Shown one piece after another: positions 46,801 through 58,710 of a stretch of DNA of 64,000 nucleotides. Source of the stretch: Owenia fusiformis (lineage: Eukaryota; Annelida; Polychaeta; Sabellida; Oweniidae); contig CAIIXF020000008.1 in assembly GCA_903813345.2 (NCBI GenBank), positions 31,086,867 through 31,150,866 on the forward strand, in the 5' to 3' direction. Position 1 is the stretch's first letter, and each line of letters begins with the position of its first letter. The notes under the pieces were generated by a model. The model was not told the origin of the DNA and searched no databases. It saw only the letters and a program-made list of their open reading frames with translations. A program made the position numbers and the translations under genes.

Positions 46801-47412
46801 GAACATTCTTCTCAAAGACTTGTAACGGAAACTTGTATCATGGGTATTATCTATAGAGACTTGTAACGCGGGCATTATTTTAAGCGAGAAATTAATCCAT
46901 CGTCGTTTTCAAGGGCTTGTGACCATGGCATTGTTCTCAGAGACTTGTAACGTAAGAATTACTCTCAGAGACTTATTACGCGAGTATCATTCTTAGAAAC
47001 TTGTAACTCGAACATTGTTCTTAGAGTCTTGTAACGTGGGCATTGTTCTTAGAGACTTGTAAGAGGGAAATTGTTCTTAGAGACTTGTAACGCGGACATT
47101 GTTCTCAGAGACTTGTAACAAGGGCATTGTTCTCAGAGACTTGTAATGCGGGAATTGATCTGAGAGGCTTGTAACACAGGCGTTGTTCAGAGAGGCTTGT
47201 AACGCGAACAATGATTTCAGAGGCTTGTAACGAGGGCATTGATCATAGAGGCTTGTAACGTGGGCATTATTCATAGAGACTTGTGACATGGGCATTGTTT
47301 TAGAGGCTTGTAACGCGGGCATTATTCATAGAGGCTTGTAACAATAGAGACTTGTAACGTGGGCATTGTTCTTAGAGACTTGTAACAATAGAGACTTGTA
47401 AGGTGGGCATGT
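46800..47412. repeat. Minisatellite, unit ~28-30 bp, about 20 units
   Basis: Units of the form AGAGACTTGTAACGCGGGCATTGTTCTC with point changes. The unit has no stop in one minus-strand frame, which produces an 81-codon open frame that is not a gene. It lies about 0.8-1.4 kb upstream of the CARD-GTPase start. Confidence 0.85.
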
Positions 47413-48868
47413 TGAAGGATACAAGGTGCAAGTCTTGAATGAACCTACTGATCGATGTGACTGCAGTCTGCACCATGAGCAATCTAAATGTTGGCATCAG
47501 ATATATAAATGAAATAAATGATATATAAATGAAGGTTATGCCTTCAAAATATGAACCATTCTACGCTTTGATATTCCAAACTTTAGAACAGTTTTATACT
47601 AATACAATGAAGGTCAAAACGAAAGTATTGTCCTTTCAAATACAACCTGCATTTTAGCGCAAAAATACACCATAATCTAAACAGCCACAAGAATATAAGC
47701 GACTCTGTCCTATGGATGATTGACCATATGAAAATTGTGCACAAATGGATTTATATTACTTACCTTTTGCTAATTTCTGTTCATCGATTACGCACTATTA
47801 CTCGCAAGTGGAATTCCAATATGGTTCTACAAATAGGGGAATCCCCTTGTGTAAGTAATTTCCTATCCATTTAAAGATGGCATCGTCTGTGTAGAATTTC
47901 TAAGCCCTGTTGGGGATTGTACATTTACTGGAAACCTATGACATCAAAACGGTGGTAATCAATTATATTTTAATACAGTAATTTTGCAGTACCTTGCTTA
48001 TGTCGCAACCTTTAAAGATGCTATCTTTTCTAATTTAACCAACACAATGCGTCACTCGTACTCTACAAAGCAAACTAAAGAAATAAGTCGATTTCAACAA
48101 TGGCGTTTAATAAAGATGGCATCAGTAAGCAGTCCTTCAACTGGGGTTCCTAATTAAATATTTCTCAGTCATTCTATGGCGATTATTTCCTTATTTCAAG
48201 GGACACGTAATTTATAACCGAAGTTGGTAAATTATGGAAACATTTAAAACGTATTTTAACATTGTTTTATGTATATTGTTTTATGCATGGTTCATTTTAA
48301 CATTGTTTTATGCATTTTGTTTTATGCATGGTTCATATTAACATTGTTTTATGCATTTTGTTTTATGCATGGCTAGTAACAATAAATCTAAGCGCTGCTG
48401 TGTGAACACATTCTAGGGGATCATCAACTATAGATATAAGCCATTTGCCGTTGGTGAGATATAACATTAACGCTCTTGGGAGGAAAATGGTTGAAGATTA
48501 AACGAATTAGAATGAATCGATAGTCTAAAATGTGGGAAGCAATCGCCTGTTTTCAAATATCAATCCAATATTTACCTACGATCTTAATTTTATTTTCTGA
48601 CAAAATTGAGATATAATCAGTTAAAAAAGTTAATGAAAATTTAAAAATTCATTACAATGTTTTTATCAGATGGGCCTAATTTTTAAATAAATGTTTTTTC
48701 TTGAAAAGGTGGAAATTTTAGAAAATGCGACATGGAATAATGAGAGGAAAAACAATGTCAAATTGTGAAAATATTTCGAAACTTACTACTCTTGCATATC
48801 CCTCCTCTCATCTCTGTAAACCGAAAAGTCTGCTTTTAAGTATGCACTTCTGCGTTTATGTCAGCATC
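47413..48868. other. No supported gene; small tandem repeat at 48254-48373
   Basis: Non-coding. AAAGATG(G)CATC(G)T motifs recur near 47874, 48014 and 48114, and a roughly 48-bp unit is repeated at 48254-48373. Confidence 0.35.
48254..48373. repeat. Tandem repeat, ~48-bp unit, 2.5-3 copies
   Basis: Each unit is TTTTAACATTGTTTTATGCA followed by TTTTGTTTTATGCATGGTTC with small changes. Confidence 0.8.
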
Positions 48869-48872
48869 TGAT

Positions 48873-49726
48873 TGTTACAGTATTATATTCTATTATATTC
48901 ACATTTAGTTTAGTTTATCAATATGCATATACTGTAACTGATCTTCATTAAAGATCTTAGGTCAAGGTCACAATGACATTATATCTTGTAAACAAAACTG
49001 AACTGAATGACTCATTAACCCTTGACCATCCAGATAGTTCTAGAAATTATAACCATTCATTAAAATTTAATCATGTCACTAAAGATGTCCAATCAAGATG
49101 TAGTTCCAGAAGATTCGTTTCTGGATCATTCTTTCACATTATAAAAAGAACAGCACAGTGACTCTCATTAGCAGATAAATTAAGTCATCATAACTGGACA
49201 TCTACTCTGTAGCAGATAATTAAGTAATCATAACTGGACATCTCAAAGGAACTAAATAAAGCAGAATTTCAAAGTTTATCAAAAGGACATCTTCTTAGCA
49301 GATAATTACTGTGGGAACATTTATAACACTACAAACATACAACCTGAGGACTTTATATGGACATATATTACAACATACATTATATACGGATTATCATATA
49401 TATTTGTGGATTATCATAAACATTTGTGGATTATCATCAAACATTATTGGATACGAACATTATAGGATTACAACAAACATTATTGGATTATTACAAACAT
49501 TGGAGAACTATTAACGATTATTGAAACATTTCGTGATCTGGAACATTCTCAAGGATCGTCAACGACATTTATCGACATCAAGAATAAGCCGTATCATTGA
49601 TTGGACATCACATAAGTATTAAATCTCCTTTATATTATTGTTATATTATTTAGTTTTCAAAATATAAATATATTGTTATCATATTTTAATTGCTGTTTTT
49701 ACCTTCTGTTATTTTCGAACGTAACA
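48873..49726 (+). repeat. 5' LTR
   Basis: Begins TGTTACAGT and ends CGAACGTAACA, the usual TG...CA border. Contains AGGTCAAGGTCA at about 48960. A 62-codon and a 67-codon open frame inside also occur identically in the 3' LTR and are incidental. Confidence 0.92.
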
Positions 49727-49731
49727 GAAAT

Positions 49732-49749
49732 TGGGGGCTCGTCCGGGAT
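49732..49749 (+). promoter_or_regulatory. Primer-binding site, tRNA-Pro type
   Basis: TGGGGGCTCGTCCGGGAT, five bases after the 5' LTR. It is the same 18 bases as the murine leukaemia virus site, which pairs with the 3' end of tRNA-Pro (established knowledge). Confidence 0.9.
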
Positions 49750-49830
49750 ACAACTACAACAAGCTAAAATACAAATATTTCAAAATTCGAAATTCACAAT
49801 TTAAATTGTGAAGACAGCAATTAATTGAAA

Positions 49831-52776
49831 ATGAGTTTTGAGGTTGAGACATTTTTAGGATCGCCCTCTTTGGAGGAATTTGACAGTTTAAAGAAAACTG
49901 AACTTCTGGCACTAGCAAAACATGTTGGTTTGGCAGTAAAAACTTCATACCGAAAAGGTGCAATAAAAAATATTCTGGTGCCATATTTGGTAGCGGAAGA
50001 AATATTACCAGAAGAAGCATTAAAGCTTACTGTAGAGCCAACCCAGCATGTTGATCCTACTGAATTTCAACAGCAATTACAAATGAGAGAGCTTGAACTC
50101 AAATTACAAAATGAAATGAGAGAAAAAGAATTAGAATTGCAAAATGAAAAGGAAATAAGATTAAGAGAACAAGAAACAAGATTAAGAGAACAAGAAATTC
50201 AAAAAGAAAAAGAAGTTGAATTAAAACGTCTTGAGATAGAAGCTCAATCCAAAACTGAGGAACATGCTACTATGCATCAACATTTTGAAAATAGGTTTGA
50301 CGCTTCAAAATTTCTCAAATTTGTTCCTAAATTTCAAGAGAAAAATGTTGATAAATACTTTACACATTTTGAAAAGGTTGCTCAGAGCCTAGACTGGCCT
50401 AAATCTGCATGGCCAGTTATGCTCCAGAGTGTATTCATTGGTAAAGCAAGTGAAATATTTGCCTCTCTCTCAGGAGAAGTATGCTCTGATTATGACCTAG
50501 TTAAAAATGCAATTCTTAAAGCTTATGAACTAGTACCAGAAGCTTACAGACAAAAATTTAGAAATGCCCACAAACAGAGTGACCAAACCCATGTTGAGTT
50601 TGCTCGAGAGCAAGAGCAGCTTTTTGACAGGTGGCTTGTCTCTAAGGATGTATCTGAAGAATTTAAAAAGCTCAGAGAGCTTATGCTAATAGAACAATTT
50701 AAAAACTGTGTTCAGTATCACATTAGAACTTACTTAGATGAACACAAGGTAGAAACTTTAAGTCAAGCTGCCACCCTGTCTGATGATTATGCTCTTACTC
50801 ATAAGGGTAGTTTTATCAAGGGCAATCCTAACTTTAGAGGTTATCAAGGTAACAAACCTTCATATGATACAAAATCAAATCAGTCCTCATCATCAAATAC
50901 ATCAAACAAAGCAAAAGACCAGTCTAATTCATCACAGAGCTCTAGCTCAAAATCAGATCAATCAAATTCTTCAGGTCCAAAATCAAATGTCACCTGTAAC
51001 TATTGTAAAAAGCCTGGTCATCTTATTTCTGAATGCTATAGGATTAAGAATAGAAGAGAGATGTCTGGTTCTGCTCATTCAAATGGTTGTGCTACAGTTC
51101 CCATTTCAAGAAAGCCCATTGTTTGGGATTCATATACTCATACTGAGAAATCAACTCATAGTGATATTATGGAGGATTATAAGCCTTTCATGTCGGAAGG
51201 ATCTATGTCACTGTCAAGTGATGGTACCAATTCAAAGCCAATTAAGATTCTTAGAGACACGGGTGCATCTCAGACCTTGTTGTTAGATGGTGTCCTTCCT
51301 TTATCTGAGGAGTCATTCACAGGTACCCATATTTTGATGCAAGGCATTGAATTAAGTTTTACTAAAGTTCCCCTCCATCGTATTCATATCACATCAGAGT
51401 TAGTCAAAGGGCCAGTTATTGTTGGTGTTAGGCCACAACTTCCTGTTGAAGGAGTCGCATTGCTTTTAGGCAATGATTTAGCTGGGGGTAAGGTATCGTT
51501 AGACCCGATTGTCTCAGATCAGCCTTGTTCTATCGAGGATTCTGTCCAAGAGGACTCTGATATATATCCTGCTTGTGCTGTTACTAGGGCTATGGCTAAA
51601 AGGTTAGCTGATAGCGGGGATTCGTCTGTGGGAGATGACTTTGATAGTGGGTTTTTAAGCTCCTTGTTTGATGATGAATGTCACTCACCACTTGTTAAAG
51701 ATGGTCCTTATCCTATTTTAAAGGCAAATTCTTCATTGAAACAGCCTATTGTTCAAGCCAAGCAGCGATCTAATGAGGCATATTCTTCATTGAAAAAGCC
51801 TATTGCCAGGGGTGATTCACCTTCTGAGCAGGATCACTATTTTAATGCGGTTTCGCCCGCTCTTGCTAGTTCTGATGAAGTTTCATCTTCTTCTGCTAGT
51901 GTTCATGAGGTTTCATCCCCTCCTTGTTCTGAGGTTTCATCCTCTTCTAGTTCTGAGGTTTCATCCTCTATTTCTGATAGTGATTCTTTGAAAAATGATC
52001 CTCATTCAAAACACATGTTAATTTATGAACAAGAGCATGATCCATCACTCATTGATCTTCATAAAAGATGTCTTACTATTGATGAAGCTGCCAAGGTCCC
52101 TGTTTGTTTCTACAAAAAGGATGGCATATTAATGCGAAAGTGGAGACCCCCTGAAGCTTCCCCTGAAGATGATTGGACAATTGTACATCAAATTGTTGTC
52201 CCCAAATCGTATCATAAGGAAATATTGAGTCTAGCTCATGATTCTCCCATGGCAGGTCATTTAGGAGTAACTAAAACATACCATAAAATACTCAATCATT
52301 TCTATTGGCCCGAATTAAAACAAGATGTCCAAGAGTATTGTAGGTCATGTCATACATGTCAAATGGTAGGGAAACCTAACCAGAAAATCTCAATTGCTCC
52401 TTTACAACTTATACCTGCATTTGATGAACCATTCAGTAAGGTTCTTATTGACTGTGTTGGTCCATTACCAAAAACAAAATCTGATAATCAATATCTGATC
52501 ACTATTCTGTCTATGGCCACACAGTTTCTAGAAATAAAATCACACCTTATGCTTAGAAATAACAAAACCAAGTATATTGTGAAATCACAAATCAACAATT
52601 CCACATTAGTTGAGCTACCAAAGGAGCTCATATCTGACTTACAATCTAACTCAGTGCTGAATGATTTCATTTGCATTGATAGAACTACTCATGTGAGGTG
52701 TAGAGAGCTACACATGATGAAAAAGTATGTTGAGCGTGATAAAATTTCTTTACTCAACATGAGCTTGTGCTCTTAG
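49831..52776 (+). CDS. Gag-pol-type open frame of the LTR element (fossil)
   Basis: About 981 codons from ATG 49831. Parts in order: a SAP-like N-terminal segment, a long charged coiled coil (RLREQETRLREQ), a capsid/SCAN-like helical region, a CCHC zinc knuckle (CNYCKKPGHLISEC), an aspartic protease motif (DTGAS), a serine-rich spacer, and the H2C2 zinc module plus the start of an integrase core (HLGVTKTYHKI, CRSCHTCQ). This order of parts is that of Ty3/Gypsy elements. It does not hold the whole pol set, so it is a non-autonomous relic. No host function is implied. Confidence 0.85.
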   Translation: MSFEVETFLGSPSLEEFDSLKKTELLALAKHVGLAVKTSYRKGAIKNILVPYLVAEEILPEEALKLTVEPTQHVDPTEFQQQLQMRELELKLQNEMREKELELQNEKEIRLREQETRLREQEIQKEKEVELKRLEIEAQSKTEEHATMHQHFENRFDASKFLKFVPKFQEKNVDKYFTHFEKVAQSLDWPKSAWPVMLQSVFIGKASEIFASLSGEVCSDYDLVKNAILKAYELVPEAYRQKFRNAHKQSDQTHVEFAREQEQLFDRWLVSKDVSEEFKKLRELMLIEQFKNCVQYHIRTYLDEHKVETLSQAATLSDDYALTHKGSFIKGNPNFRGYQGNKPSYDTKSNQSSSSNTSNKAKDQSNSSQSSSSKSDQSNSSGPKSNVTCNYCKKPGHLISECYRIKNRREMSGSAHSNGCATVPISRKPIVWDSYTHTEKSTHSDIMEDYKPFMSEGSMSLSSDGTNSKPIKILRDTGASQTLLLDGVLPLSEESFTGTHILMQGIELSFTKVPLHRIHITSELVKGPVIVGVRPQLPVEGVALLLGNDLAGGKVSLDPIVSDQPCSIEDSVQEDSDIYPACAVTRAMAKRLADSGDSSVGDDFDSGFLSSLFDDECHSPLVKDGPYPILKANSSLKQPIVQAKQRSNEAYSSLKKPIARGDSPSEQDHYFNAVSPALASSDEVSSSSASVHEVSSPPCSEVSSSSSSEVSSSISDSDSLKNDPHSKHMLIYEQEHDPSLIDLHKRCLTIDEAAKVPVCFYKKDGILMRKWRPPEASPEDDWTIVHQIVVPKSYHKEILSLAHDSPMAGHLGVTKTYHKILNHFYWPELKQDVQEYCRSCHTCQMVGKPNQKISIAPLQLIPAFDEPFSKVLIDCVGPLPKTKSDNQYLITILSMATQFLEIKSHLMLRNNKTKYIVKSQINNSTLVELPKELISDLQSNSVLNDFICIDRTTHVRCRELHMMKKYVERDKISLLNMSLCS

Positions 52777-53448
52777 CTCATAGGCCAAACTTGTATGCAA
52801 ATGACAAACTTGTATGTAAATGACAACTACATGTTATTCAAGATTCAAACATTGTAAATTATAATGATAAACTCATGAAGAGTATATTAAATGATAGGCA
52901 AATTGGAGATTTGAGATAACTGTCACTTATATACTGTATATAAAAACATTTGCCTAAACAGTGAAATTGATATTATATGAACTATAAGACTGTATCTAGA
53001 TTATGTGAGCATTATAGGTGATCATTAAATAGTGTCACAAGATCACTAGATAATACGAGATTGTACTATTAGAAATACTTACATAAGATCATGTGATAAT
53101 TTAAAACATTGTACAAGTTAAGTGTTAATCAGACTCATAAATGTATGATATTGTACAAGTTATATGATCTATTGCGTGTATTGTATTAATGACTTGATGC
53201 ATAACTTAGTTTGATACTATTGTAGTATGATACTATTGTAACACATTATTACAGAATATTATATGTTATTAGATTGTACTCACACTGTAACGATAGAAAG
53301 TATTATATACTTGTAAACATACTGCACATAAAAAGACTATTGTAAACAAATATTATGTAAGTCTCAACCTCATCTTTAAAAAAATGTAACCCTCGCTACA
53401 CCAGATATTATTGTAAAAGTTTTTCATTGTATTCAAAACTTTTCTTTT

Positions 53449-53459
53449 AAGGAGGGAGG
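53449..53459 (+). other. Polypurine tract of the LTR element
   Basis: AAGGAGGGAGG directly before the 3' LTR, where plus-strand priming occurs in this class. Confidence 0.85.
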
Positions 53460-54313
53460 TGTTACAGTATTATATTCTATTATATTCACATTTAGTTTAG
53501 TTTATCAATATGCATATACTGTAACTGATCTTCATTAAAGATCTTAGGTCAAGGTCACAATGACATTATATCTTGTAAACAAAACTGAACTGAATGACTC
53601 ATTAACCCTTGACCATCCAGATAGTTCTAGAAATTATAACCATTCATTAAAATTTAATCATGTCACTAAAGATGTCCAATCAAGATGTAGTTCCAGAAGA
53701 TTCGTTTCTGGATCATTCTTTCACATTATAAAAAGAACAGCACAGTGACTCTCATTAGCAGATAAATTAAGTCATCATAACTGGACATCTACTCTGTAGC
53801 AGATAATTAAGTAATCATAACTGGACATCTCAAAGGAACTAAATAAAGCAGAATTTCAAAGTTTATCAAAAGGACATCTTCTTAGCAGATAATTACTGTG
53901 GGAACATTTATAACACTACAAACATACAACCTGAGGACTTTATATGGACATATATTACAACATACATTATATACGGATTATCATATATATTTGTGGATTA
54001 TCATAAACATTTGTGGATTATCATCAAACATTATTGGATACGAACATTATAGGATTACAACAAACATTATTGGATTATTACAAACATTGGAGAACTATTA
54101 ACGATTATTGAAACATTTCGTGATCTGGAACATTCTCAAGGATCGTCAACGACATTTATCGACATCAAGAATAAGCCGTATCATTGATTGGACATCACAT
54201 AAGTATTAAATCTCCTTTATATTATTGTTATATTATTTAGTTTTCAAAATATAAATATATTGTTATCATATTTTAATTGCTGTTTTTACCTTCTGTTATT
54301 TTCGAACGTAACA
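53460..54313 (+). repeat. 3' LTR
   Basis: Same 854-bp length as the 5' LTR and no difference seen by eye. Confidence 0.92.
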
Positions 54314-54429
54314 TGATTTACACAATATATAATAGAATTTGAAAAAAACTTTATTTCTATAGAAACTAAAGCTTGGAAAGCAGTAACGTACATATTGAAA
54401 ATGAATACACATAATTGCACAATAAGGCT

Positions 54430-54630
54430 AAAAATAACATATCTAGGCCTATAATAACATATAAATTACCTGTAACAGCTAGTATATTTCATTTCTAGAC
54501 CTGTTATAACACATAGGCCAACAATAACACTTAGGTCTACAACAGCCTGGTCTACAATAACATTTAGGCCTACAATAAAAAATTAGGCCTTCAATAACAC
54601 CAAGACCTATAATTACATTATGCCTAAATA
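54430..54630. repeat. Degenerate tandem repeat, AATAACA(C/T)(T/A)TAGGCCTAC type
   Basis: About eight diverged units of about 20-25 bp around TAGGCCTACAATAACA. Confidence 0.65.
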
Positions 54631-57322
54631 AAATCTACTCATTTATCGGCCTGTATACTCGTATACATGTACATGTATTCCATCAAAACTTGGTCTTTTC
54701 TAGATATTTTGGAATCATTTTCTCTTATCAATTTTAAAATTTGCAATTATTTATTGTAAAGCCTTACACGGAGAACGTCTCTATGATATAGCTTTCCAGG
54801 AAGTAAAGTGTTTGAAACGGTAAACTGTAACACATTAAACACCTACACTAATTCCCTTTTTAGCTAAATAAAATATTTTGACGTGAACTATATTCCTATC
54901 ATTAAAAATAGGTACCGCGTCTTTGAAAGGCGATGTCGGTTTATCTAATTTACAAAATTGGAAAACCACTAGGACAAAAAAGAATGGCAGCCTGCTGATA
55001 TGCACATTAAAATATATATTATTTTTCCAATAATGATGAAATTTAACCTACTTGTAGCACGCTTTTTCTCAGCTTCTCGTGACCTTTGGTTAGAATATAT
55101 AAATCTGATATCCCATTAAGCGTGAGTGAGTGACGGAGCACCTTCGAGTACAAATCCCAGCGCCCCCGTGAACAACTTCTCTTTTACGTTAACTAAGCTT
55201 TTTTCTTAAAGTACATAAAAAGATAACCACATTTTGGTATCGTTAAAGATAATATTACGTCGTATAACACTTTTACTTGCATTAGGGTGTTGAATTAACA
55301 CCTATTATCATTGATGCTTAAGGGGTTTCCCGCAAACATATAATGTTACCTTCCGATAAAACTTTTGCTGAAATAATTGAGAAATAACTACAAATAATTC
55401 TGTTTGTGATCTGTACTTGGATGTGCAATTATATGACCCTCGGAAATTAGTAAATTCAATTTACTGCACATGTCCCCATGTCAATTGTTGGTTTCAAGGA
55501 CCTATCAATAACTTATTTATACCTTTATGCTCAATCAAATGAGGGGAAAACCTATCCCTAGAGGACAATAATTTTATACGTTCGCATACAAGTTCTCTTT
55601 AAAACGTGTAGCTTGACCTCCCTTTTTGTGAGTGCAGACACTTTTGTGTGGGAGAAAAGTATGAAGTAAAGGATTGAAGATATACTTTATGTCTATTAGG
55701 CATTGTTATTTTGCAAACTTTAAATATTACAGTAGTTAAAAGTATGATTATTAATTAAAGGGTATGATGGTGGTGGAAAATGCCTCACCAAAATACTCAC
55801 AGAAAATTATTCAACCATACATCTTCTTCAAACAAAAGTGAAAGTGAAGTGTTGTAATAGTGTTACTCCACTTTTTACTCAAATTCGCCTCACCAAACAG
55901 CGAGTATATATAATTAGGTGAGGCAAAATGAAGAGGCGAGAAAAATTGAAAAAGCATTACATTGTTTAGACTCCAGTCAATAGTCTTTTCAAGTAATACT
56001 ACCTTTGAACATTTGCACATTTTGACTAGAAAAACACGTCTGAAAATATATTTCTGTAGAATTTTGGTGAAGCAGTTTACTCGCCTGCCTCAAGCCTTGC
56101 TACGTCCATGTAAAGTTAGAATTTTAGAATGTATGATTTTTATTACTTTTAGCCGTAGGTGTTGAGTTCTATTAGTCATTTCGTTCCATGGAGAAGCATT
56201 TTATTTTAGAAATCCCGTATTTTTGATTAATTATAAATAATATGGGATTTGATTTCAGAATTCAGATATCAAAGCTACGGAAGAATTAAAGTTACTCGGT
56301 AGGGAACCCCGGGTAGGGAACATCGACGTATGTTGCTAGTTTGAAAACAAAAAGATATGATGATCGTCGATCGAGTACCTGATTGGGTAGAGACTTACAA
56401 AATCATATCAATTCGATCCTAAATCCGATGCATCAGTTTTGAAGAGAACAAAACGGCAATTCACCTCAACATGAACGAGTTTCGTATGTTTATTTAGAAT
56501 TCAGACGAAGTTGACAATATACATTTATCATGACATCCTATGTTCTTTTACTTCTACCTCGTATATTGATCATTTAATTATAACTCGCTAATTTACGCAT
56601 CACCAGCTTCGAGTATCCACTCTAAAAGAAATAATCCCATCAAATTACAGCCCTCGGAATCCTAAGAGAGCCTTGGATTGGCCTGTGTAGTAATTTCTCT
56701 CTATCGAAGCATCGTAAGATAAAAATGGGCGTGGTCGTTAACGCAGCTACGCGACTCACTCTATTATTACGTGCAATTATTTACCCGAGATGACATATGG
56801 ATACTTTTATCCAAAGCTATAGTATGTTCAGATTATGAGTTGTAAAAATGGATTGATTTAAGTAGATCAAATTAGATCGTATTTAAGCTGTTCATTTTCA
56901 ATCTCGTGGCATAGGGTTGACGATTCAATGTCGAATAAATCATCAGTCAGAGTCGTGATTGTAGGAAATTTTACTATGTAAAAGAAATATACGTATGAAT
57001 CAGAAAATCTCAATCGAATTAATAACTTGGTTTGTTCATTGATGTTTTCTAAGATCTGTGTATCCAATTTTAACGTGCCCGTAGAGATCTATCCTTTTGT
57101 TTCGTGTTGCGCTTTCACCAGCCGCTTATTTTTGTACTATATCACTAAAATAAAAGAATACAATTAGCACTAGTGATATATTTATCTATCCCAGTGGGTG
57201 AAAAAATTATTCATTTTTGAGACAGTAGATACAGGATTTAATAAATGTGTTATTTTCATAATTGTCACGATTACAAATTGTTTTTTCGACACGTTAAAAA
57301 CAGAAGAGGTGTGTTTGCTTAT
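54631..57322. other. No supported gene
   Basis: Only open frames below 70 codons without motifs. A small TGCCTCACC / GGTGAGGCA inverted block near 55870-55930 may be a repeat relic. Confidence 0.3.
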
Positions 57323-58393
57323 ACACGGGTTGTATCCAAAGCCCCGTTATAATTGAGAGGTCGCGAGCAAGTTCCCGCTGAAATCACGAGCAAAGTCCTT
57401 TTTATTTAATTCATCTGGAAATATGGACCAAAAAGGTGAGAATACGCATTACTGTTCTTTGATACTTTAGGTATACTTTCAGAACAGGTATATCTTCACA
57501 AACAATGACATGAAAGATAACTATTTTTACTGGCATGGAAGAAACGGGCGTCAATATGCACGTTTGCATAATTTACTGTTAACATATTACTTTTATGGTT
57601 AAAATAGAGACACGAACTACGATATACATACCTCATTATGAATATTGGACCAACATTGTATGTATTGATAAGTTTGTTTTCAAAAACATCCACTATGGGG
57701 GGTATAATACATCATTGAAGGTGGGCCAGTGGCCCCGCTGAAATTATGAGGAAGCCCCGCTGAAAACATGAGGAGGTCCCGCTGAAAACAGGAGCAGATA
57801 TCACCGTAGTACCCGCTTCGATCACGAGGAAAGCTCATTACTATTACATAAAATATTGAGGTTCTTCAAATAAACGTACACGTAAGACCAAGTTAAGTAT
57901 TTCTAATAATTACTGTATATATACTGTTTCATTCTAGGGCCAGGTTTCTAATGTTTCCATTCCAACTTCAAGCCACCAGAGATTTCGTCAAACATTTTAT
58001 AGAGTTGCATCCATATCAAAATGTATAGGAGAAAGGTGGATATCATTTCAAGAATGAACTTAATTGAAGCCTAAGGTTCAGGGTAATGAGTCTTGTATTA
58101 AACAAAGACACCCCAAGTTGCAAGAAGATGAAATTTAGAGAGAAAGGAGAACCACAAAGTCTCCATGATAATTCAGGTTCTACTTTTATAATTTAACAAT
58201 AACATTCAAGTTTTTGTTTTTAAATATTTATTAAAATAATGATCATTTGTATTCCATACCTGATAATTTTCAGGGACATATCAACCGGGAATTTATTCCA
58301 TATCCGGGCAAATATTTTTCGTATGTCCCGCTCAAACGTGGATCCGGGACATATAAATCGTATGTCCTGCATAAGCCATTTTCCTGGACATAT

Positions 58394-58703
58394 TGTTACG
58401 CAGTAAACACGATACAAATATATGTCATATTCCACAATGAATATGGCATATTCACTTGTGGAGTATGACAGATTCACCTGCGGTATATGGCATACTCACC
58501 TGCGGTGTAAGGTATATTCTGCAAGTGAGTATGACATATTCTGCGAGCATGGGGTATTTACTGAAATCAATGTATCACATATTCAATATGGAATATGCCA
58601 TACTCACCTGCGGAATACGCCATATACCACAGCTGAATATGGCATATACACCCGTATCACAAATACCACGCAACCATGAATATATGCCATATTCCGCGTA
58701 ACA
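58394..58703 (-). mobile_element. Short copy of the TGTTACGCGG element, reverse orientation
   Basis: It starts TGTTACGCAGTAAACACGAT, the complement of the right end of the 31583-32213 element, and ends ATTCCGCGTAACA, the complement of its left end. Filled with ATATGCCATA / CACCTGCGG units. No flanking duplication was found. Confidence 0.65.
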
Positions 58704-58710
58704 GATACGA

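Larger units (their letters stand above)
48873..54313 (+). mobile_element. Ty3/Gypsy-type LTR retrotransposon, very young but incomplete
   Basis: 5.4 kb in all: 854-bp LTR, primer-binding site, one long gag-pol-type frame, polypurine tract, 854-bp LTR. TGAT flanks both sides (48869-48872 and 54314-54317). The two LTRs look identical by eye, so the insertion is recent. Family parts seen are a Gag with a CCHC knuckle, an aspartic protease and the front of an integrase. Not all pol parts expected of an autonomous element are recognised, so it is a non-autonomous relic with about one major break. It lies about 2.9 kb upstream of the CARD-GTPase start. Confidence 0.9.

Noticed and set aside
47077-47322. 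81-codon minus-strand frame
   Set aside because: It is the minisatellite unit read in a stop-free frame, as the repeated residues show.
48973-49514. Two short frames, repeated exactly at 53560-54101
   Set aside because: They lie inside the LTRs; identity reflects LTR duplication, not coding.
50783-51286. 167-codon frame overlapping the gag-pol-type frame
   Set aside because: Shadow of the real frame in another phase.
55110-55165. TTCGAGTACAAATCCC resembling a tRNA B box
   Set aside because: No matching A box or stems nearby.
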